A DNA stretch of 64,000 nucleotides from Marinomonas sp. IMCC 4694 (GTDB lineage Bacteria; Pseudomonadota; Gammaproteobacteria; Pseudomonadales; Marinomonadaceae). Below, piece after piece: positions 27,715 to 39,425 of the stretch (the first letter of the stretch is position 1; each line of letters begins with the position of its first letter). The stretch covers positions 744,001 to 808,000 of the forward strand of contig NZ_VSRV01000001.1 in NCBI RefSeq assembly GCF_008122525.1. The letters are read 5' to 3'. The position numbers were made by a program, and so were the translations under genes. The notes beneath the pieces were generated by a model. It ran no database searches, had not been told where the DNA came from, and was given only the letters and a program-made list of their open reading frames with translations.

Positions 27715-29063
27715 TGCGCAAGTATTTTGGGACAGATGGTATTCGTGGCAAAGTCGGAACGACACCGATAACGCCGGAATTTATGTTAAAGCTTGGTTGG
27801 GCAGCGGGCCAAGTGTTTAAGGAAAACGACAAGAAAATACTGATTGGTAAGGATACTCGCATTTCTGGCTACATGTTTGAGTCAGCTCTTGAGTCTGGCA
27901 TCGTGGCGGCTGGGGCGGATGTTCGTCTGGTTGGTCCGATGCCAACGCCAGCGATTGCTTACCTTACTCGAACATTTCGGGCGAGTGCAGGCATTGTTAT
28001 CAGTGCGTCGCACAACCCCTATACTGATAATGGCATAAAGTTTTTTTCTGCTGATGGGGGAAAAATATCCGATGAGATAGAAGAGCGCATCGAGTATTTT
28101 CTTGAGCAGCCTATGGAAGTAGTTGAATCCAGTTTAATCGGCCGCGCGAAACGTATTGACGATGCGGCGGGCCGTTATATTGAGTATTGCAAAGGAACAT
28201 TCCCTATTGGGTTACAGTTGAGCGGTCTTAAGATTGTTGTGGATTGCGCGGATGGCGCTACCTATCACGTTGCTCCGCGTGTTTTTTCTGAGCTGGGTGC
28301 TGAGGTTGTTTCGATAGGTGTTAATCCTGATGGCTTGAATATTAATGAATTTAGTGGCGCGACCAAGCCTGAATTGCTGCGCAAAAATGTATTGGCCGAA
28401 GAGGCAGACCTTGGTATTGCATTGGATGGTGATGGTGATCGCTTAATCTTAGTTGATCGCCACGGTGTGGTGCGCGATGGTGATGATATTTTGTTTATTA
28501 TTGCGAATCATTTGATGCGAACTGGCCGTTTTAGTGGTGGGGTTGTAGGCACTTTGATGAGTAATTTTGGTTTAGAGTTGGCTTTTTCTGAGACAGGGAT
28601 TGGCTTTAGTCGTGCCGCCGTGGGTGATCGCTATGTTAATGAAAAGCTAATGCAGCATGGCTGGGTGTTAGGTGGTGAACCTTCAGGTCACATTGTTTGT
28701 CGCTCTATTACAACAACAGGGGACGGTATTATTGCGGCGCTACAGGTACTTAGGGCAATGGTTGAGGAAGGTAAAACACTGGATGAGCTTTTGGTGGGTT
28801 TGGTTAAATTCCCACAAAAGTTAAAAAATATCCGTGTTGCTAAGCGTTTTGTGCCGAATGAAGAGCCTGCTTTACAAAAAGCGATCGCGGTTGCAAATGA
28901 GCGTTTGAATGGTCTTGGTCGCGTGTTGTTAAGAGCGTCTGGTACGGAGCCCCTGATTCGTGTCATGGTTGAGGGGCGTGATCATGAAACTGTTGATGAG
29001 CTGGTTGATTACCTGGTAGAAGAGGTTAAATCTGTTGTTTCAGCGAAAGTGAATGGCCAATGA
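27714..29063 (+). CDS. glmM: phosphoglucosamine mutase
   Basis: A 449-residue enzyme converting glucosamine-6-phosphate to glucosamine-1-phosphate for peptidoglycan and LPS. It begins [15 protein letters not shown]; the phosphoserine is in [19 protein letters not shown]; the metal loop is [18 protein letters not shown] closes it. ATG 27714 is preferred over GTG 27711. ftsH-folP-glmM-tpiA-secG is a common gammaproteobacterial order. Confidence 0.96.
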   Translation: MRKYFGTDGIRGKVGTTPITPEFMLKLGWAAGQVFKENDKKILIGKDTRISGYMFESALESGIVAAGADVRLVGPMPTPAIAYLTRTFRASAGIVISASHNPYTDNGIKFFSADGGKISDEIEERIEYFLEQPMEVVESSLIGRAKRIDDAAGRYIEYCKGTFPIGLQLSGLKIVVDCADGATYHVAPRVFSELGAEVVSIGVNPDGLNINEFSGATKPELLRKNVLAEEADLGIALDGDGDRLILVDRHGVVRDGDDILFIIANHLMRTGRFSGGVVGTLMSNFGLELAFSETGIGFSRAAVGDRYVNEKLMQHGWVLGGEPSGHIVCRSITTTGDGIIAALQVLRAMVEEGKTLDELLVGLVKFPQKLKNIRVAKRFVPNEEPALQKAIAVANERLNGLGRVLLRASGTEPLIRVMVEGRDHETVDELVDYLVEEVKSVVSAKVNGQ

Positions 29064-29149
29064 AAACTTTGTGTGTGGTTTGATAATAAATACTTGAAAC
29101 AAACGCGCCCATTCCATAGAATAGGCGCCTCGAATTTAGGGGTTAGAAT

Positions 29150-29899
29150 ATGATTCGTCAAAAAATAGTAGCGGGTAACTGGAAAATGAATGGCTCATCA
29201 GAGTCGATTGTTTCACTGATTAGCGGACTATTGGAGATAGAGAGTTCTAGCGCCGAAGTGGTTATTGCACCATCGTTTCCTTATTTTTCTAAAGTTAATG
29301 ATCTGATACAAGGCAGCGCTCTTGTGTTAGCGGCTCAAAACGTAAGTGAAAAAACATCAGGGGCTTATACTGGTGAAGTGTCTACTTCCATGTTAAGCGA
29401 CTTTGGTGTCAAGTATGTTTTAATTGGGCACTCTGAACGTCGTTCATTGTATGGTGAGACAGATCAGCTTGTTGCCTCGAAAGTGAAAGCAGTGTTGGCG
29501 TCTGGATTGGCTCCTATGTTGTGTATCGGCGAGACCTTGTCAGAGCGTGAAGCAGGCAAGACAATCGAAGTGTGCGAGCGTCAGCTTCGTGCTGTGATTG
29601 ATGAAATTGGTATTGCGTTGTTTGAGCAGGTGGTCATAGCATACGAGCCTGTTTGGGCAATTGGAACAGGGTTGTCTGCGAGTGCAGATCAGGCGCAAGA
29701 GGTTCATCGGTCAATTAGAGCTTATTTGGCTGCGTTGTCAGAGTCTGTATCTCAGAAAGTTCAGATTTTGTATGGCGGAAGTGTTAAGGCATCATCCAGC
29801 TCGGCATTGTTTCAAATGCCTGATGTAGATGGTGCTCTTGTTGGTGGTGCATCACTTGATGCAAAAGAATTTATAGCAATCGTAAAAACAGCAGGTTAA
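29150..29899 (+). CDS. tpiA: triose-phosphate isomerase
   Basis: A 249-residue glycolytic enzyme that interconverts DHAP and G3P. Motifs VAGNWKMNG, LIGHSERR (catalytic His) and AYEPVWAIGTG (catalytic Glu) are intact. AGGGG precedes the ATG. Confidence 0.96.
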   Translation: MIRQKIVAGNWKMNGSSESIVSLISGLLEIESSSAEVVIAPSFPYFSKVNDLIQGSALVLAAQNVSEKTSGAYTGEVSTSMLSDFGVKYVLIGHSERRSLYGETDQLVASKVKAVLASGLAPMLCIGETLSEREAGKTIEVCERQLRAVIDEIGIALFEQVVIAYEPVWAIGTGLSASADQAQEVHRSIRAYLAALSESVSQKVQILYGGSVKASSSSALFQMPDVDGALVGGASLDAKEFIAIVKTAG

Positions 29900-29902
29900 T
29901 TG

Positions 29903-30259
29903 ATGGAAGCACTTATTTTGGTTTTGCATGTACTAGCGGCAGTAGCTATTATTGCGTTGGTTTTGTTGCAGCAAGGCAAGGGTGCGGATGCGGGTGCCTC
30001 TTTTGGTGGTGGTGCGTCTCAAACAGTATTTGGCGGTCAAGGTAGTGGTAGCTTTTTTGGGAAAATGACAGCCGTTTTTGCATTGGTGTTTTTTCTGACA
30101 AGTTTTGGCTTAGCGTTTTTTGCTAGTGAGCAAGCAAAAGGTGTTTCTGGGTCGCTGGATTTTGTTCCTTCAGCGTCTCAAGTTGACGATGGTGCAGGCT
30201 TGCCTGATCTAGGTGTTGTGAAGAAAACAACGACTTCTGATTTGCCTGTTACTGAATAG
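29903..30259 (+). CDS. secG: protein translocase subunit SecG
   Basis: A 118-residue inner-membrane part of SecYEG. Two membrane segments (LILVLHVLAAVAIIALVLLQQ and MTAVFALVFFLTSFGLAFFA) flank the typical GKGADAGASFGGGASQTVFG linker. It starts three bases after tpiA; the ATG at 29903 is preferred over TTG 29900. Confidence 0.94.
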   Translation: MEALILVLHVLAAVAIIALVLLQQGKGADAGASFGGGASQTVFGGQGSGSFFGKMTAVFALVFFLTSFGLAFFASEQAKGVSGSLDFVPSASQVDDGAGLPDLGVVKKTTTSDLPVTE

Positions 30260-30316
30260 TTTAAAGTGCCGAATGAATAAGGTGCTGTTAGATTAAAGTG
30301 TTTTTTAAAAAGTTTT

Positions 30317-30402
30317 GCGGATGTGGCGGAATTGGTAGACGCGCCACCTTGAGGGGGTGGTGAGCTATGCTCGTGGGGGTTCGAGTCCCCCCATCCGCAC
30401 CA
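30317..30402 (+). tRNA. tRNA-Leu (anticodon GAG)
   Basis: An 86-base gene. The acceptor stem GCGGATG pairs with CATCCGC, discriminator A, and CCA is encoded. The anticodon stem CCACC/GGTGG holds the loop TTGAGGG with GAG at 30351-30353. A long variable arm (class II) and the T loop GTTCGAGTC are present. tRNA-Leu next to secG is common in related bacteria. Confidence 0.96.
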
Positions 30403-30555
30403 ATCTTGAATAGTTGCTAATCTTTGTGTATAGTGACGACATAGCTATTTAGGTCCTTGGTTTTATTGCCAACGATCTTGCGTATTTAGTGTCAGGATTG
30501 ATGCCCTTCCTTGGAAGGATGTTTACTCATTGTTATCTGAGTGACGTATAAAAGG

Positions 30556-30574
30556 CCCCTAAATGGGGTTTTTT
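30556..30574 (+). terminator. rho-independent terminator after tRNA-Leu
   Basis: CCCC, loop TAAAT, GGGG and then TTTTTT. A short GC stem before a U tract. Confidence 0.65.
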
Positions 30575-30608
30575 ATTATCTGAACTCTGCACTGTTTACA
30601 AATAAAAT

Positions 30609-30628
30609 GGGCCTTGAGCCCGTTTTTT
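30609..30628 (+). terminator. second terminator/attenuator before rimP
   Basis: GGGC, loop CTTGA, GCCC, G and then TTTTTT. It lies 40 bases upstream of rimP and may be part of an attenuating leader. Confidence 0.6.
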
Positions 30629-30669
30629 GTTTCTACGTTTTATAAAAAATTAGTTTTCGGAGAAAACGA

Positions 30670-31131
30670 TTGTCAGCAAAATATACGATTTTAGAAGAAC
30701 TTATTCGGCCAGTCGTTGAAGGTTTAGGATTTGAGTTCTGGGGGATGGAGTATTTATCGCTAGGTAAAGATTCTGTACTTCGTATTTATATAGAAACCGA
30801 TGACGAAAAAGGCATAGATGTAGAAGACTGTGTTCAAGTTAGTCGTCAGGTGAGTGCCATTTTAGATGTTGAGGATCCTATTACAGGCGAATATAACCTA
30901 GAGGTGTCGTCGCCTGGATTAGAACGCCCTTTGTTTGGACTGGCTCATTATCAAGCATACATTGGATCTATCGTTTCTTTGCGTTTACGCGTGCCTTTTG
31001 ATGGTCGTCGTAAGTTTAAAGGGCAACTAATGGGGATCGAAAACGAAGACGTTGTTATTCGTGTCGATCAAGAAGAATACTTGTTGCCTATCGATTTGAT
31101 CGATAAAGCAAATGTTGTTCCGCAATTTTAA
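30670..31131 (+). CDS. rimP: ribosome maturation factor RimP
   Basis: A 153-residue protein needed for 30S assembly. Motifs [28 protein letters not shown] and [15 protein letters not shown] are typical. It starts at TTG 30670 behind GGAG. First gene of rimP-nusA-infB-rbfA-truB-rpsO-pnp. Confidence 0.94.
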   Translation: MSAKYTILEELIRPVVEGLGFEFWGMEYLSLGKDSVLRIYIETDDEKGIDVEDCVQVSRQVSAILDVEDPITGEYNLEVSSPGLERPLFGLAHYQAYIGSIVSLRLRVPFDGRRKFKGQLMGIENEDVVIRVDQEEYLLPIDLIDKANVVPQF

Positions 31132-31159
31132 ATATTTACCTTGAAGAGAGGCTAAAAGG

Positions 31160-32650
31160 ATGAGCAAAGAAATTCTTTTGGTAGTAGAGGCCGTATCCAA
31201 CGAGAAAGATGTTTCGAAGCAAGTTATTTTCGAAGCCGTTGAGATCGCCTTAGCGAGTGCTGCCAAACGCCGTTTTGAAGAAGACGCATTAATTCGTGTT
31301 TCTATTGATCAGCGTACCGGCGATTATAAAACTTACCGACAGTGGAATATTGTGGCAGATGAAGACTACTCTGCCCCCGCTTATGAACTCACCATAGACG
31401 ATTCTGAAGAACAAAATCTAGGTGTGGCGATCGGCGAAATTTACGAAGAAGAAGTTGAGTCGGAAGTGTTTGGCCGTATTGCAGCGCAAACGGCTAAGCA
31501 AGTGATTGTTCAGAAGGTTCGTGAAGCTGAGCGCGCTAAGATGGTGGCCTTGTATACTGAGAAAGTCGGTAAGCTTGTGCATGGTCAAGTCAAGAAAGTG
31601 ACTCGTGATAGCTTGATTGTTGATCTTGGTGAGAATGCGGAAGCGTCTTTACCAAAAGATCAGTTAATTGCTCGTGAAAGTTTCAGAATGAATGATCGTA
31701 TCCGCGCTTTGTTGCTTGAGATTCGTGAAGACAGTCGCGGTGCGCAATTGATTCTTTCACGTAACGCGCCCGCGTTCATGATCGAATTGTTTCGTCTAGA
31801 AGTGCCAGAAATCGCTGAGGAAGTCATCGACATTCGCGGTGCGGCTCGTGATCCGGGTTTGCGTGCCAAGATCGCTGTTAAAACAAACGACCGTCGCATT
31901 GATCCTATCGGTGCGTGTGTTGGGATGCGTGGTGCACGTGTGCAAGCTGTATCTAACGAGATGAATGGCGAGCGTGTGGACATTGTTCTTTGGGATGATA
32001 ATCCGGCACAGCTTGTTATCAACGCTATGGCCCCAGCGGAAGTGGATTCTATCGTAATCGATGAGGATGCGCATTCAATGGATGTGGCGGTTAAGAGCGA
32101 TAACTTAGCACAGGCGATTGGTCGTAACGGGCAAAATGTTCGTTTGGCATCTACGTTGACGGGGTGGTCTTTAAATGTAATGACCAGTGAAGACGCGGAA
32201 GCCAAGCAGCAAGAGGAATCTCAGAAACTGATTGATATTTTTGTTGCAGGCTTAGACATTGACGATGATTTAGCCATTCAGATGGTTGATGAAGGGTTTA
32301 CTTCTCTTGAAGAGATCGCTTACATCCCAATGGAAGAAATGCTAGATATTGATGGATTTGATGAAGATTTAGTAAACGAGCTGCGTTCAAGAGCAAAAGA
32401 AGCTTTATTAAATCAGGCGCTTCAAGCTGAAGAGCAGTTAGATGGCGCTAAACCAGCGGCTGACTTGTTGGCTATGGACGGGATGGATAACCATCTTGCT
32501 CTAGTGCTTGCTTCTATGGGGGTTGTCACTATGGAAGATTTGGCCGAGCAGTCTGTTGATGAATTGCTTGAAGTTGAAGGTATGACTGAAGCTCGTGCGG
32601 GAAGTCTAATATTGACTGCTCGTGCTCCTTGGTTTGCTGAATCTGAATAA
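31160..32650 (+). CDS. nusA: transcription termination/antitermination protein NusA
   Basis: A 496-residue RNA-polymerase-binding factor. N-terminal domain from [16 protein letters not shown], an S1 domain ([21 protein letters not shown]), two KH domains ([28 protein letters not shown]) and two acidic C-terminal repeats. AAGG precedes the ATG. Confidence 0.96.
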   Translation: MSKEILLVVEAVSNEKDVSKQVIFEAVEIALASAAKRRFEEDALIRVSIDQRTGDYKTYRQWNIVADEDYSAPAYELTIDDSEEQNLGVAIGEIYEEEVESEVFGRIAAQTAKQVIVQKVREAERAKMVALYTEKVGKLVHGQVKKVTRDSLIVDLGENAEASLPKDQLIARESFRMNDRIRALLLEIREDSRGAQLILSRNAPAFMIELFRLEVPEIAEEVIDIRGAARDPGLRAKIAVKTNDRRIDPIGACVGMRGARVQAVSNEMNGERVDIVLWDDNPAQLVINAMAPAEVDSIVIDEDAHSMDVAVKSDNLAQAIGRNGQNVRLASTLTGWSLNVMTSEDAEAKQQEESQKLIDIFVAGLDIDDDLAIQMVDEGFTSLEEIAYIPMEEMLDIDGFDEDLVNELRSRAKEALLNQALQAEEQLDGAKPAADLLAMDGMDNHLALVLASMGVVTMEDLAEQSVDELLEVEGMTEARAGSLILTARAPWFAESE

Positions 32651-32676
32651 AATCTGAGTACATAAGGGGGAACTTA

Positions 32677-35250
32677 ATGACAGTTCAAACCGTAAAGATA
32701 CTATCCGAGCTGGTCGAAACACCGGTCGATAAGCTACTAACTCAGATGAAGGACGCTGGTTTGCCTCAAACAAGAGCAGACCAAGAAGTTTCTGAAGTTG
32801 AAAAGCAGACATTGTTAACGCATTTGAAGCGCCAGCACGGTGATGACGCTGGCAATAGCCAACGCATTACTTTGCAGCGTAAGACCACGAGTACTTTATC
32901 TCGCGGTGACGGCGGTAAAGCCGTTAATGTCGCCGTCAAGAAAAAGCGGACTTATGTTAAACGCGATGACGGTGATGCAGAAGCGCAAAAACAAGAAGAA
33001 TTGCTGGCCAAACGCCTCGAAGAAGAGCAAGCGCGCTTGTTAGAAGAGAAAGTGCGAGTAGAAGCAGAGCGCAAGCAACAAGAAGAGAAGGCAGCAAAGG
33101 CGAAAGCTGAAGCTGAAGAAAAAGCGCGTCAAGAAGCAGCGGTTACACCAGCCGTCGCAGATGCTGGCGCGGTCAATGATACGGAGCACTATGTTTCCGA
33201 TACAGGAGCGGCAGAACCCGTGGAATCACCGAAGCCTAAAGCGTCGAAAAAAGTCTCTCAACCAGCGATGGACAATAAAAAGTCAACGGTTGCACCGAAA
33301 GGTAAAAAAGGTCCAGTGAGACATGAGAGTAACAACGACAAAGACAAGCCCCGTGGGCGTGTCAATCCAGACAACAAACGCACTGCACGTGTGAATGTTA
33401 ACGACGAAGATGAGTTTACCCGTCGTGGCAAATTGGGTCGTAAAAACAAGAAGCAATCTAAACAAGAGCATGGTTTCCAAAAGCCAACGGCGAAAATGAT
33501 CCACGAAGTAGCGCTTCCAGAGAGTATTACCGTCGCAGAGCTTGCTGAAAAAATGGCCGTGAAAGGCGCGGAAGTGATTAAGATCATGTTTAAAATGGGC
33601 GCTATGGCGACCATTAACCAAACGATTGATCGTGATACTGCAACGTTAGTGGTTGAAGAAATGGGCCATACCGCCAAGTTTATTGATGAGAATGCCGTTG
33701 AAAACGACATGATCGAAGCGATTGACTACCAAGGTGAAGCGATTAAGCGCGCGCCAGTTGTTACGGTAATGGGTCACGTTGACCATGGTAAGACGTCTTT
33801 GTTGGATTACATTCGTACAACACGTGTGGCGGCTGGTGAGTCTGGTGGTATTACCCAGCACATTGGCGCTTACCACGTTGAAACGCCACACGGCATGATC
33901 AGCTTCCTTGATACACCTGGACACGCGGCTTTTACGTCTATGCGAGCTCGTGGTGCCAAAGCAACTGACATTGTTATACTTGTGTGTGCGGCAGACGATG
34001 GCGTGATGCCACAAACTATTGAAGCGATTCAGCACGCTCGTGCGGCTGGCGTTCCTATGGTTGTTGCGATGACTAAGATCGACAAAGAAGGCGCCGACAT
34101 TGATCGTGTTAAAAACGAATTGGTGGCTCAAGAAGTTGTGCCTGAAGAATGGGGTGGTGACATTCAGTTCGTCGGTGTTTCAGCTAAGTCTGGTGAGGGT
34201 ATTGAAGCCTTATTAGAAGCTGTTTTGCTTCAAGCAGAAGTACTTGAGTTGACGGCAGTTCCAAGTGCGCCAGGTAAGGGTGTTGTCGTTGAAGCCCGTC
34301 TTGATCGTGGACGTGGTTCAGTGGCAACCTTGCTTGTACAAAACGGCACTTTGAAGAAAGGCGATATCGTTTTGGCTGGCCTTCAAATGGGTCGTGTACG
34401 TGCTTTGTTGGACGAAACAGGCAAGGCGATCAATTCAGCGGGTCCTTCTATTCCTGTTGAGATCCTTGGTTTGGACGGTACGCCTGAAGCCGGTGAAGAG
34501 TTTATCGTGGTTGCTGATGAGCGCAAAGCGCGTGAAGTAGCCAACTTCCGTCAAGGCAAATACCGTGAAGTCCGCTTTGCCCGCCAACATACGGCTAAAT
34601 TAGAGAACCTGTTCTCTGAAATGGGTAAAGATGAAGTTCGTACGTTAAATGTTGTATTGAAAGCGGATGTTCGTGGTTCTCTTGAAGCCTTGATTAAATC
34701 GTTGACCGATTTGAATACGGATGAAGTGAAAGTAAACGTCGTATCAAGCGGTGTGGGTGGTATTACTGAGACAGACGCTACATTAGCGTTGGCCTCTGAT
34801 GCGGTCATCTTTGGCTTCAACGTACGTGCTGATACGTCTGCTAAGCAGTTCATTGAGCGCGAAAGTATCGATCTTCGTTACTACAGCATCATCTATAATA
34901 TCATCGACGACGTGAAATCTGCCTTGTCTGGTATGTTGTCTCCAGATCTTCGTGAAGACATTAAAGGGACCGCAGAAGTACGTGATATCTTCCGTTCACC
35001 TAAGTTTGGCTTGGTTGCTGGCTGTATGGTTATCGAAGGTACGGTCTATCGTAGTAAGCAGATTCGCGTATTACGCGATGATGTGGTTATTTACGAAGGT
35101 GAGCTTGAATCGTTGCGTCGTTTTAAAGATGCAGTGAGCGAAGTAAGCCGTGGCATGGAATGTGGTATCGGTGTGAAGAATTACAACGATGTCAAAGTAG
35201 GCGATAAGATCGAGGTTTTTGAAACCGTCGAAGTAGCGCGTACGCTTTAA
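32677..35250 (+). CDS. infB: translation initiation factor IF-2
   Basis: An 857-residue GTPase that brings initiator tRNA to the 30S subunit. It has an IF2N domain ([20 protein letters not shown]), a long charged Ala/Lys/Glu-rich linker (about residues 90-250), a second IF2N-like domain ([20 protein letters not shown]), the G domain with [20 protein letters not shown] and TKID, and C-terminal beta barrels. Confidence 0.97.
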   Translation: MTVQTVKILSELVETPVDKLLTQMKDAGLPQTRADQEVSEVEKQTLLTHLKRQHGDDAGNSQRITLQRKTTSTLSRGDGGKAVNVAVKKKRTYVKRDDGDAEAQKQEELLAKRLEEEQARLLEEKVRVEAERKQQEEKAAKAKAEAEEKARQEAAVTPAVADAGAVNDTEHYVSDTGAAEPVESPKPKASKKVSQPAMDNKKSTVAPKGKKGPVRHESNNDKDKPRGRVNPDNKRTARVNVNDEDEFTRRGKLGRKNKKQSKQEHGFQKPTAKMIHEVALPESITVAELAEKMAVKGAEVIKIMFKMGAMATINQTIDRDTATLVVEEMGHTAKFIDENAVENDMIEAIDYQGEAIKRAPVVTVMGHVDHGKTSLLDYIRTTRVAAGESGGITQHIGAYHVETPHGMISFLDTPGHAAFTSMRARGAKATDIVILVCAADDGVMPQTIEAIQHARAAGVPMVVAMTKIDKEGADIDRVKNELVAQEVVPEEWGGDIQFVGVSAKSGEGIEALLEAVLLQAEVLELTAVPSAPGKGVVVEARLDRGRGSVATLLVQNGTLKKGDIVLAGLQMGRVRALLDETGKAINSAGPSIPVEILGLDGTPEAGEEFIVVADERKAREVANFRQGKYREVRFARQHTAKLENLFSEMGKDEVRTLNVVLKADVRGSLEALIKSLTDLNTDEVKVNVVSSGVGGITETDATLALASDAVIFGFNVRADTSAKQFIERESIDLRYYSIIYNIIDDVKSALSGMLSPDLREDIKGTAEVRDIFRSPKFGLVAGCMVIEGTVYRSKQIRVLRDDVVIYEGELESLRRFKDAVSEVSRGMECGIGVKNYNDVKVGDKIEVFETVEVARTL

Positions 35251-35262
35251 TAAGGCAAAATC

Positions 35263-35652
35263 ATGGCAGGCGAATTTAGTCGTACTAGTCGGATTGGTGA
35301 CCAGCTCCAAAAGGAGCTGGCGTCTTTAATCCAGTTTGAAGTAAAAGACCCTCGTTTAGGGTTGGTTACGGTCAACGAAGTGCGTGTAGCAAAAGATTTA
35401 GGCTATGCGGATATTTATTACACCGTATTAGGTAAAGACGATCAGCCGGAAGTTCTGGCTGAAAATCAAGCGGCACTGGACAGCGCCAAAGGTTTTTTGC
35501 GTCGTCGTTTAGCAAAAGAAGTAAAGCTACGTGTCATGCCGCATTTGCGCTTTCACTATGATCAGAGTGTGGTCAATGGTTCGCGGATGTCGACTTTAAT
35601 TGACGAAGCGATTCGTGATGATGAGACGAAAAACGGTATCGAAGGCGAGTAG
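35263..35652 (+). CDS. rbfA: ribosome-binding factor A
   Basis: A 129-residue KH-like protein for late 30S maturation and cold adaptation. Motifs RIGDQLQKELASLIQFEVKD, LGLVTVNEVRVAKDLGYADIYY and MPHLRFHYDQS are typical. Twelve bases separate it from infB. Confidence 0.95.
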   Translation: MAGEFSRTSRIGDQLQKELASLIQFEVKDPRLGLVTVNEVRVAKDLGYADIYYTVLGKDDQPEVLAENQAALDSAKGFLRRRLAKEVKLRVMPHLRFHYDQSVVNGSRMSTLIDEAIRDDETKNGIEGE

Positions 35653-35665
35653 TAGATAGGTTTGT

Positions 35666-36592
35666 ATGGCTAAGGCAAAATGGCGTTCGGTAGACGGTAT
35701 TGTTCTATTGAATAAGCCGATAGGGTTAAGTTCAAATCAAGCTTTGCAACGCGTTCGCCGCCTGTATCAGGCGGCCAAAGCGGGGCACACCGGCGCACTT
35801 GATCCACTGGCCACAGGAATGTTGCCATTGTGTCTTGGTGATGCGACTAAGTTTTCTCAGTACCTGTTGGATGCGGATAAGCGTTATCTGACCTGCATTC
35901 AATTAGGGAAAAGAACCACTACAGGTGATCGAGAAGGGGAGGTGTTGACGCAAGAGTCGATACCTTTACTGACCGATGAGGCGCTGAACGTTATCTTAGA
36001 TCGCTTTCGTGGCGAAATAGAGCAAATTCCCCCCATGTATTCTGCGTTGAAGCATGAAGGTAAACCTTTGTATGAATACGCACGTCAAGGGATCGTTATT
36101 GAGCGTAAGCGTCGTCGTGTGACTGTTTCGAATTTGACCTTGGTTTCTCGAACCGAAGAGTCGTTAACCCTCGATATTCAGTGCTCTAAAGGCACTTATA
36201 TTCGTACCATTGGTGAGGATATTGGCGAGGCACTGGGTTGTGGGGCGCACTTGCATTCGCTGCATCGTATTTCAACGGCAGGCTATCTGCCTGAAAATAT
36301 GATGTCGTTGGAAGAGTTTGAAGCGATTGCTGAGCAAGGTTATGAGGCGCTAGATTCTCATCTTATCTCAATGGATACGGCGGTTGAGCACTTTATCAAA
36401 GTGGATTTACCTGAGGTAGATACGCTGGATATGATGTTTGGCCGAACAGTACACAGTCCAATGGCCTTAGAAAACGACACCGTCGTCAGAATGTTTGATT
36501 CTGGTACTCAGCGTTTCTTAGGGCTTGGGCAAGTAAAAGGGGCGTTTTTGCGGCCTTATCGGTTGGTAAATACCAGTGAGTTCTCATTATAA
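35666..36592 (+). CDS. truB: tRNA pseudouridine(55) synthase TruB
   Basis: A 308-residue pseudouridine synthase for U55 of the tRNA T loop. VDGIVLLNKPIGLSSNQ opens it; the catalytic Asp lies in AGHTGALDPLATGMLP; CSKGTYIRTIGEDIG follows. It has a C-terminal PUA-like domain. Confidence 0.95.
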   Translation: MAKAKWRSVDGIVLLNKPIGLSSNQALQRVRRLYQAAKAGHTGALDPLATGMLPLCLGDATKFSQYLLDADKRYLTCIQLGKRTTTGDREGEVLTQESIPLLTDEALNVILDRFRGEIEQIPPMYSALKHEGKPLYEYARQGIVIERKRRRVTVSNLTLVSRTEESLTLDIQCSKGTYIRTIGEDIGEALGCGAHLHSLHRISTAGYLPENMMSLEEFEAIAEQGYEALDSHLISMDTAVEHFIKVDLPEVDTLDMMFGRTVHSPMALENDTVVRMFDSGTQRFLGLGQVKGAFLRPYRLVNTSEFSL

Positions 36593-36703
36593 ATAGCAGT
36601 GAGTTCTGTGAAAAAAAATGGTAAACTTGTTGGCCTAGGATGACTGAAAATATGCTCGGCTATCCTTTACTTTTAATAGCATATTAATTTGGAGATTAAG
36701 ATT

Positions 36704-36973
36704 ATGGCATTGTCTGCAGAATCAAAAGCAGCGTTGGTAAAAGAGTTTCAAGTAGCGGAAGGCGACACAGGTTCTCCTGAAGTTCAAGTAGCATTGTTGA
36801 CTAAGAACATCGAAGGTCTTCAAGGTCACTTTAAAGCTCATATCCACGACCATCATTCTCGTCGCGGTCTAATCCGCATGGTAAACCAGCGTCGTAAATT
36901 GTTGGATTACCTTAAGCGTAAAGATGCAGCTCGTTACACTAGTTTGATCAAAAAACTAGGTCTACGTCGCTAA
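36704..36973 (+). CDS. rpsO: 30S ribosomal protein S15
   Basis: An 89-residue protein beginning [16 protein letters not shown], with [19 protein letters not shown] and [16 protein letters not shown] precedes the ATG at 36704. It binds 16S rRNA early in assembly. A terminator follows and separates it from pnp. Confidence 0.97.
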   Translation: MALSAESKAALVKEFQVAEGDTGSPEVQVALLTKNIEGLQGHFKAHIHDHHSRRGLIRMVNQRRKLLDYLKRKDAARYTSLIKKLGLRR

Positions 36974-36980
36974 GACTGAG

Positions 36981-37012
36981 AAAGGGCCATAAATTATTAT
37001 GGCCCTTTTTTT
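36981..37012 (+). terminator. rpsO terminator
   Basis: AAAGGGCCAT pairs with ATGGCCCTTT, followed by a T run. Partial readthrough to pnp is usual in this arrangement. Confidence 0.88.
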
Positions 37013-37173
37013 ATTGCACTCCCAAGGGACAGCCTGTACTTCATATGCGCTTTTTCTTTTCACAGGTTAGATAACAATCAACAACCTAACGATGAGAGGT
37101 TTAAGAGTCCATATGAGTACTGGCTTAAAAAGAGGTCTTTGGGAGAAGAATTTTTTAACCAAAAGGAATACGT

Positions 37174-39282
37174 GTGAGTATTACGACAAAAACTTTCCAG
37201 TTCGGTAACGATACCGTAACACTAGAAACCGGCCGCATCGCTCGTCAAGCAACGGGCGCGGTTCTTTGTACTATTGGTGATGCACAAGTATTGGCGACTG
37301 TTGTCGGTGCAAAATCGGCTAAACCAGGTCAAGATTTCTTCCCATTATCCGTTCATTACCAAGAGCGTGCTTATGCGGTTGGTAAAATTCCTGGTGGCTT
37401 CTTGAAGCGTGAAGGTCGTCCTTCTGAAAAAGAAACCCTAACTTCGCGTCTTATTGACCGTCCAATTCGTCCATTGTTTCCAAAGGGTTACATGAATGAA
37501 GTTCAGGTTGTTTGTATGGTTATGTCTACCAATACGAACTTGGACGCAGATATTGCGGCTATGTTGGCAACGTCTGCTGCCTTGACGATTTCTGGTATTC
37601 CATTCAATGGTCCTATCGGTGCAGCACGCGTTGGCTTTAACGACGAATCTGGTTACGTTCTTAACCCAAGCTATTCTGATTTAGAAGGTTCTTTGCTAGA
37701 CATGGTCGTTGCGGGCACGAAAGACGCCGTTTTGATGGTTGAGTCAGAAGCCCAAGAGCTTACCGAAGACGAAATGTTAGGTGCGGTACTTTACGCACAC
37801 AAAGAAATGCAATCGGCTATTTCTGCAATTACAGAATTCGCCGCTGAGTGTGCTAAACCTCGCTGGGAATGGGAAGCAGAAGCCGTAAATGTTACCTTGA
37901 CTGAAGCGCTAGCCACAGGCTACGCGGCTCAAATCGCAGAAGCATACGGCATCAGTGAAAAAATGGCTCGCTACGCGAAACTAGGCGAAGTGCGCTCTGC
38001 AGCGGTTGCTGCATTGGCGACTGAAGAAAGTGAATTCTCTGAAGCGGATGTAACCGGTGCTTTTGCGAAACTTGAGAAACGTACGGTACGTCGTCGTGTT
38101 ATCGATGGTCAGCCACGTATCGATGGTCGTGATAACAAAACCGTGCGTCCCATCAACGTTGAAGTCGGCCTGTTGAGCAAAACTCACGGCTCGGCTTTGT
38201 TTACACGTGGTGAAACTCAGGCGATTGCGACTTGTACGTTAGGTACCAGCCGTGATGCTCAAATGTCTGATGGTCTGACTGGCGAAAGTAAAGACAGCTT
38301 CATGTTGCACTACAACTTCCCTCCCTACTCTGTGGGTGAGTGTGGTCGCATGGGTGGCGTTGGTCGTCGTGAAATCGGCCATGGTCGTCTAGCTCGTCGT
38401 GGTGTTCAAGCAGTATTGCCATCTGAAGATGAATTCCCATACACCATTCGTATCGTCTCTGAGATCACTGAATCAAACGGTTCAAGTTCAATGGCGTCTG
38501 TTTGTGGTGCTTCTTTGGCGATGATGGACGCGGGTGTTCCTTTGAAAGCGCCAGTTGCGGGTATCGCAATGGGTCTGATCAAAGAAGACGACGGTTTTGC
38601 AGTATTAACAGATATCTTGGGTGACGAAGATCATCTTGGCGACATGGACTTTAAAGTGGCGGGTACCGAAGAAGGTATCACAGCACTGCAAATGGACATT
38701 AAGATCGAAGGTATCAATGAAGAAATCATGGATATCGCCCTAAGCCAAGCGATGGAAGCGCGTAAGCATATACTTCGCGAAATGGCTCAGGTCATTGGTT
38801 ATGCTCGCCCAGAAGTGTCTCCAAACGCGCCTTCTATGGCAACGATTAAGATTGATCCTGAAAAAATCCGTGACGTTATCGGCAAAGGTGGCGCGATGAT
38901 TCGTTCCATTACGGAGCAAACCGGTGCGTCTATTGATCTTGACGACGACGGTACGGTTCGCATTTACGCAGCAGACAAAGCGTCTTCTGATGCGGCGCTG
39001 TTGAAAATTCATGAAATTACAGCGGAAGCCGAAGTGGATAAACTTTACAAAGGTAAAGTGGTTCGTCTTGCTGAGTTTGGTGCCTTTGTTAATATTTTAC
39101 CTGGAAAAGATGGTTTGGTTCACATTTCTCAGATCGCTGAAGAGCGTATCCGTGCTGTGACTGACTTCCTTTCAGAAGGTCAAGATGTCATCGTTAAAGT
39201 ATTAGACGTGGATGCGCGTGGCCGCATTAAGCTATCTATGAAAGACGTTACAGAAGAAGAAAAAGCGTCTTATACTGAGTGA
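37174..39282 (+). CDS. pnp: polyribonucleotide nucleotidyltransferase (PNPase)
   Basis: A 702-residue 3'-5' phosphorolytic exoribonuclease and degradosome component. It has two RNase PH domains, a KH domain ([17 protein letters not shown]) and an S1 domain ([20 protein letters not shown]). The GTG start at 37174 follows AAAAGGA. The roughly 200-base space after rpsO should hold the autoregulated leader, but I see no strong hairpin there beyond the rpsO terminator. Confidence 0.97.
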   Translation: MSITTKTFQFGNDTVTLETGRIARQATGAVLCTIGDAQVLATVVGAKSAKPGQDFFPLSVHYQERAYAVGKIPGGFLKREGRPSEKETLTSRLIDRPIRPLFPKGYMNEVQVVCMVMSTNTNLDADIAAMLATSAALTISGIPFNGPIGAARVGFNDESGYVLNPSYSDLEGSLLDMVVAGTKDAVLMVESEAQELTEDEMLGAVLYAHKEMQSAISAITEFAAECAKPRWEWEAEAVNVTLTEALATGYAAQIAEAYGISEKMARYAKLGEVRSAAVAALATEESEFSEADVTGAFAKLEKRTVRRRVIDGQPRIDGRDNKTVRPINVEVGLLSKTHGSALFTRGETQAIATCTLGTSRDAQMSDGLTGESKDSFMLHYNFPPYSVGECGRMGGVGRREIGHGRLARRGVQAVLPSEDEFPYTIRIVSEITESNGSSSMASVCGASLAMMDAGVPLKAPVAGIAMGLIKEDDGFAVLTDILGDEDHLGDMDFKVAGTEEGITALQMDIKIEGINEEIMDIALSQAMEARKHILREMAQVIGYARPEVSPNAPSMATIKIDPEKIRDVIGKGGAMIRSITEQTGASIDLDDDGTVRIYAADKASSDAALLKIHEITAEAEVDKLYKGKVVRLAEFGAFVNILPGKDGLVHISQIAEERIRAVTDFLSEGQDVIVKVLDVDARGRIKLSMKDVTEEEKASYTE

Positions 39283-39301
39283 TTTTCTGGTGTAAGAACA
39301 T

Positions 39302-39333
39302 AAAAGGGCGCTATTTATAGCGCCCTTTTTTTT
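39302..39333 (+). terminator. pnp terminator
   Basis: AAAAGGGCGCTA pairs with TAGCGCCCTTTT and continues into a T run of eight. Confidence 0.9.
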
Positions 39334-39425
39334 GTGTTTTATAGCCTAAATGCACTAAAATAAATGTGTTTTCAAGGTGTCTAGGTTTTATCTAGCTGAG
39401 TCGTTCGTTATTGAAGGGAAATAAA

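Noticed and set aside
30403..30669. A riboswitch or second tRNA before rimP
   Set aside because: No tRNA cloverleaf and no recognised aptamer core; only short terminator hairpins.
31660..32205. A 181-codon minus-strand frame inside nusA
   Set aside because: It is antisense to a certain gene and has low-complexity Ser/Arg/Ile wording without motifs.
33258..33710. A 150-codon minus-strand frame inside infB
   Set aside because: Antisense shadow of the charged linker and IF2N-like region.
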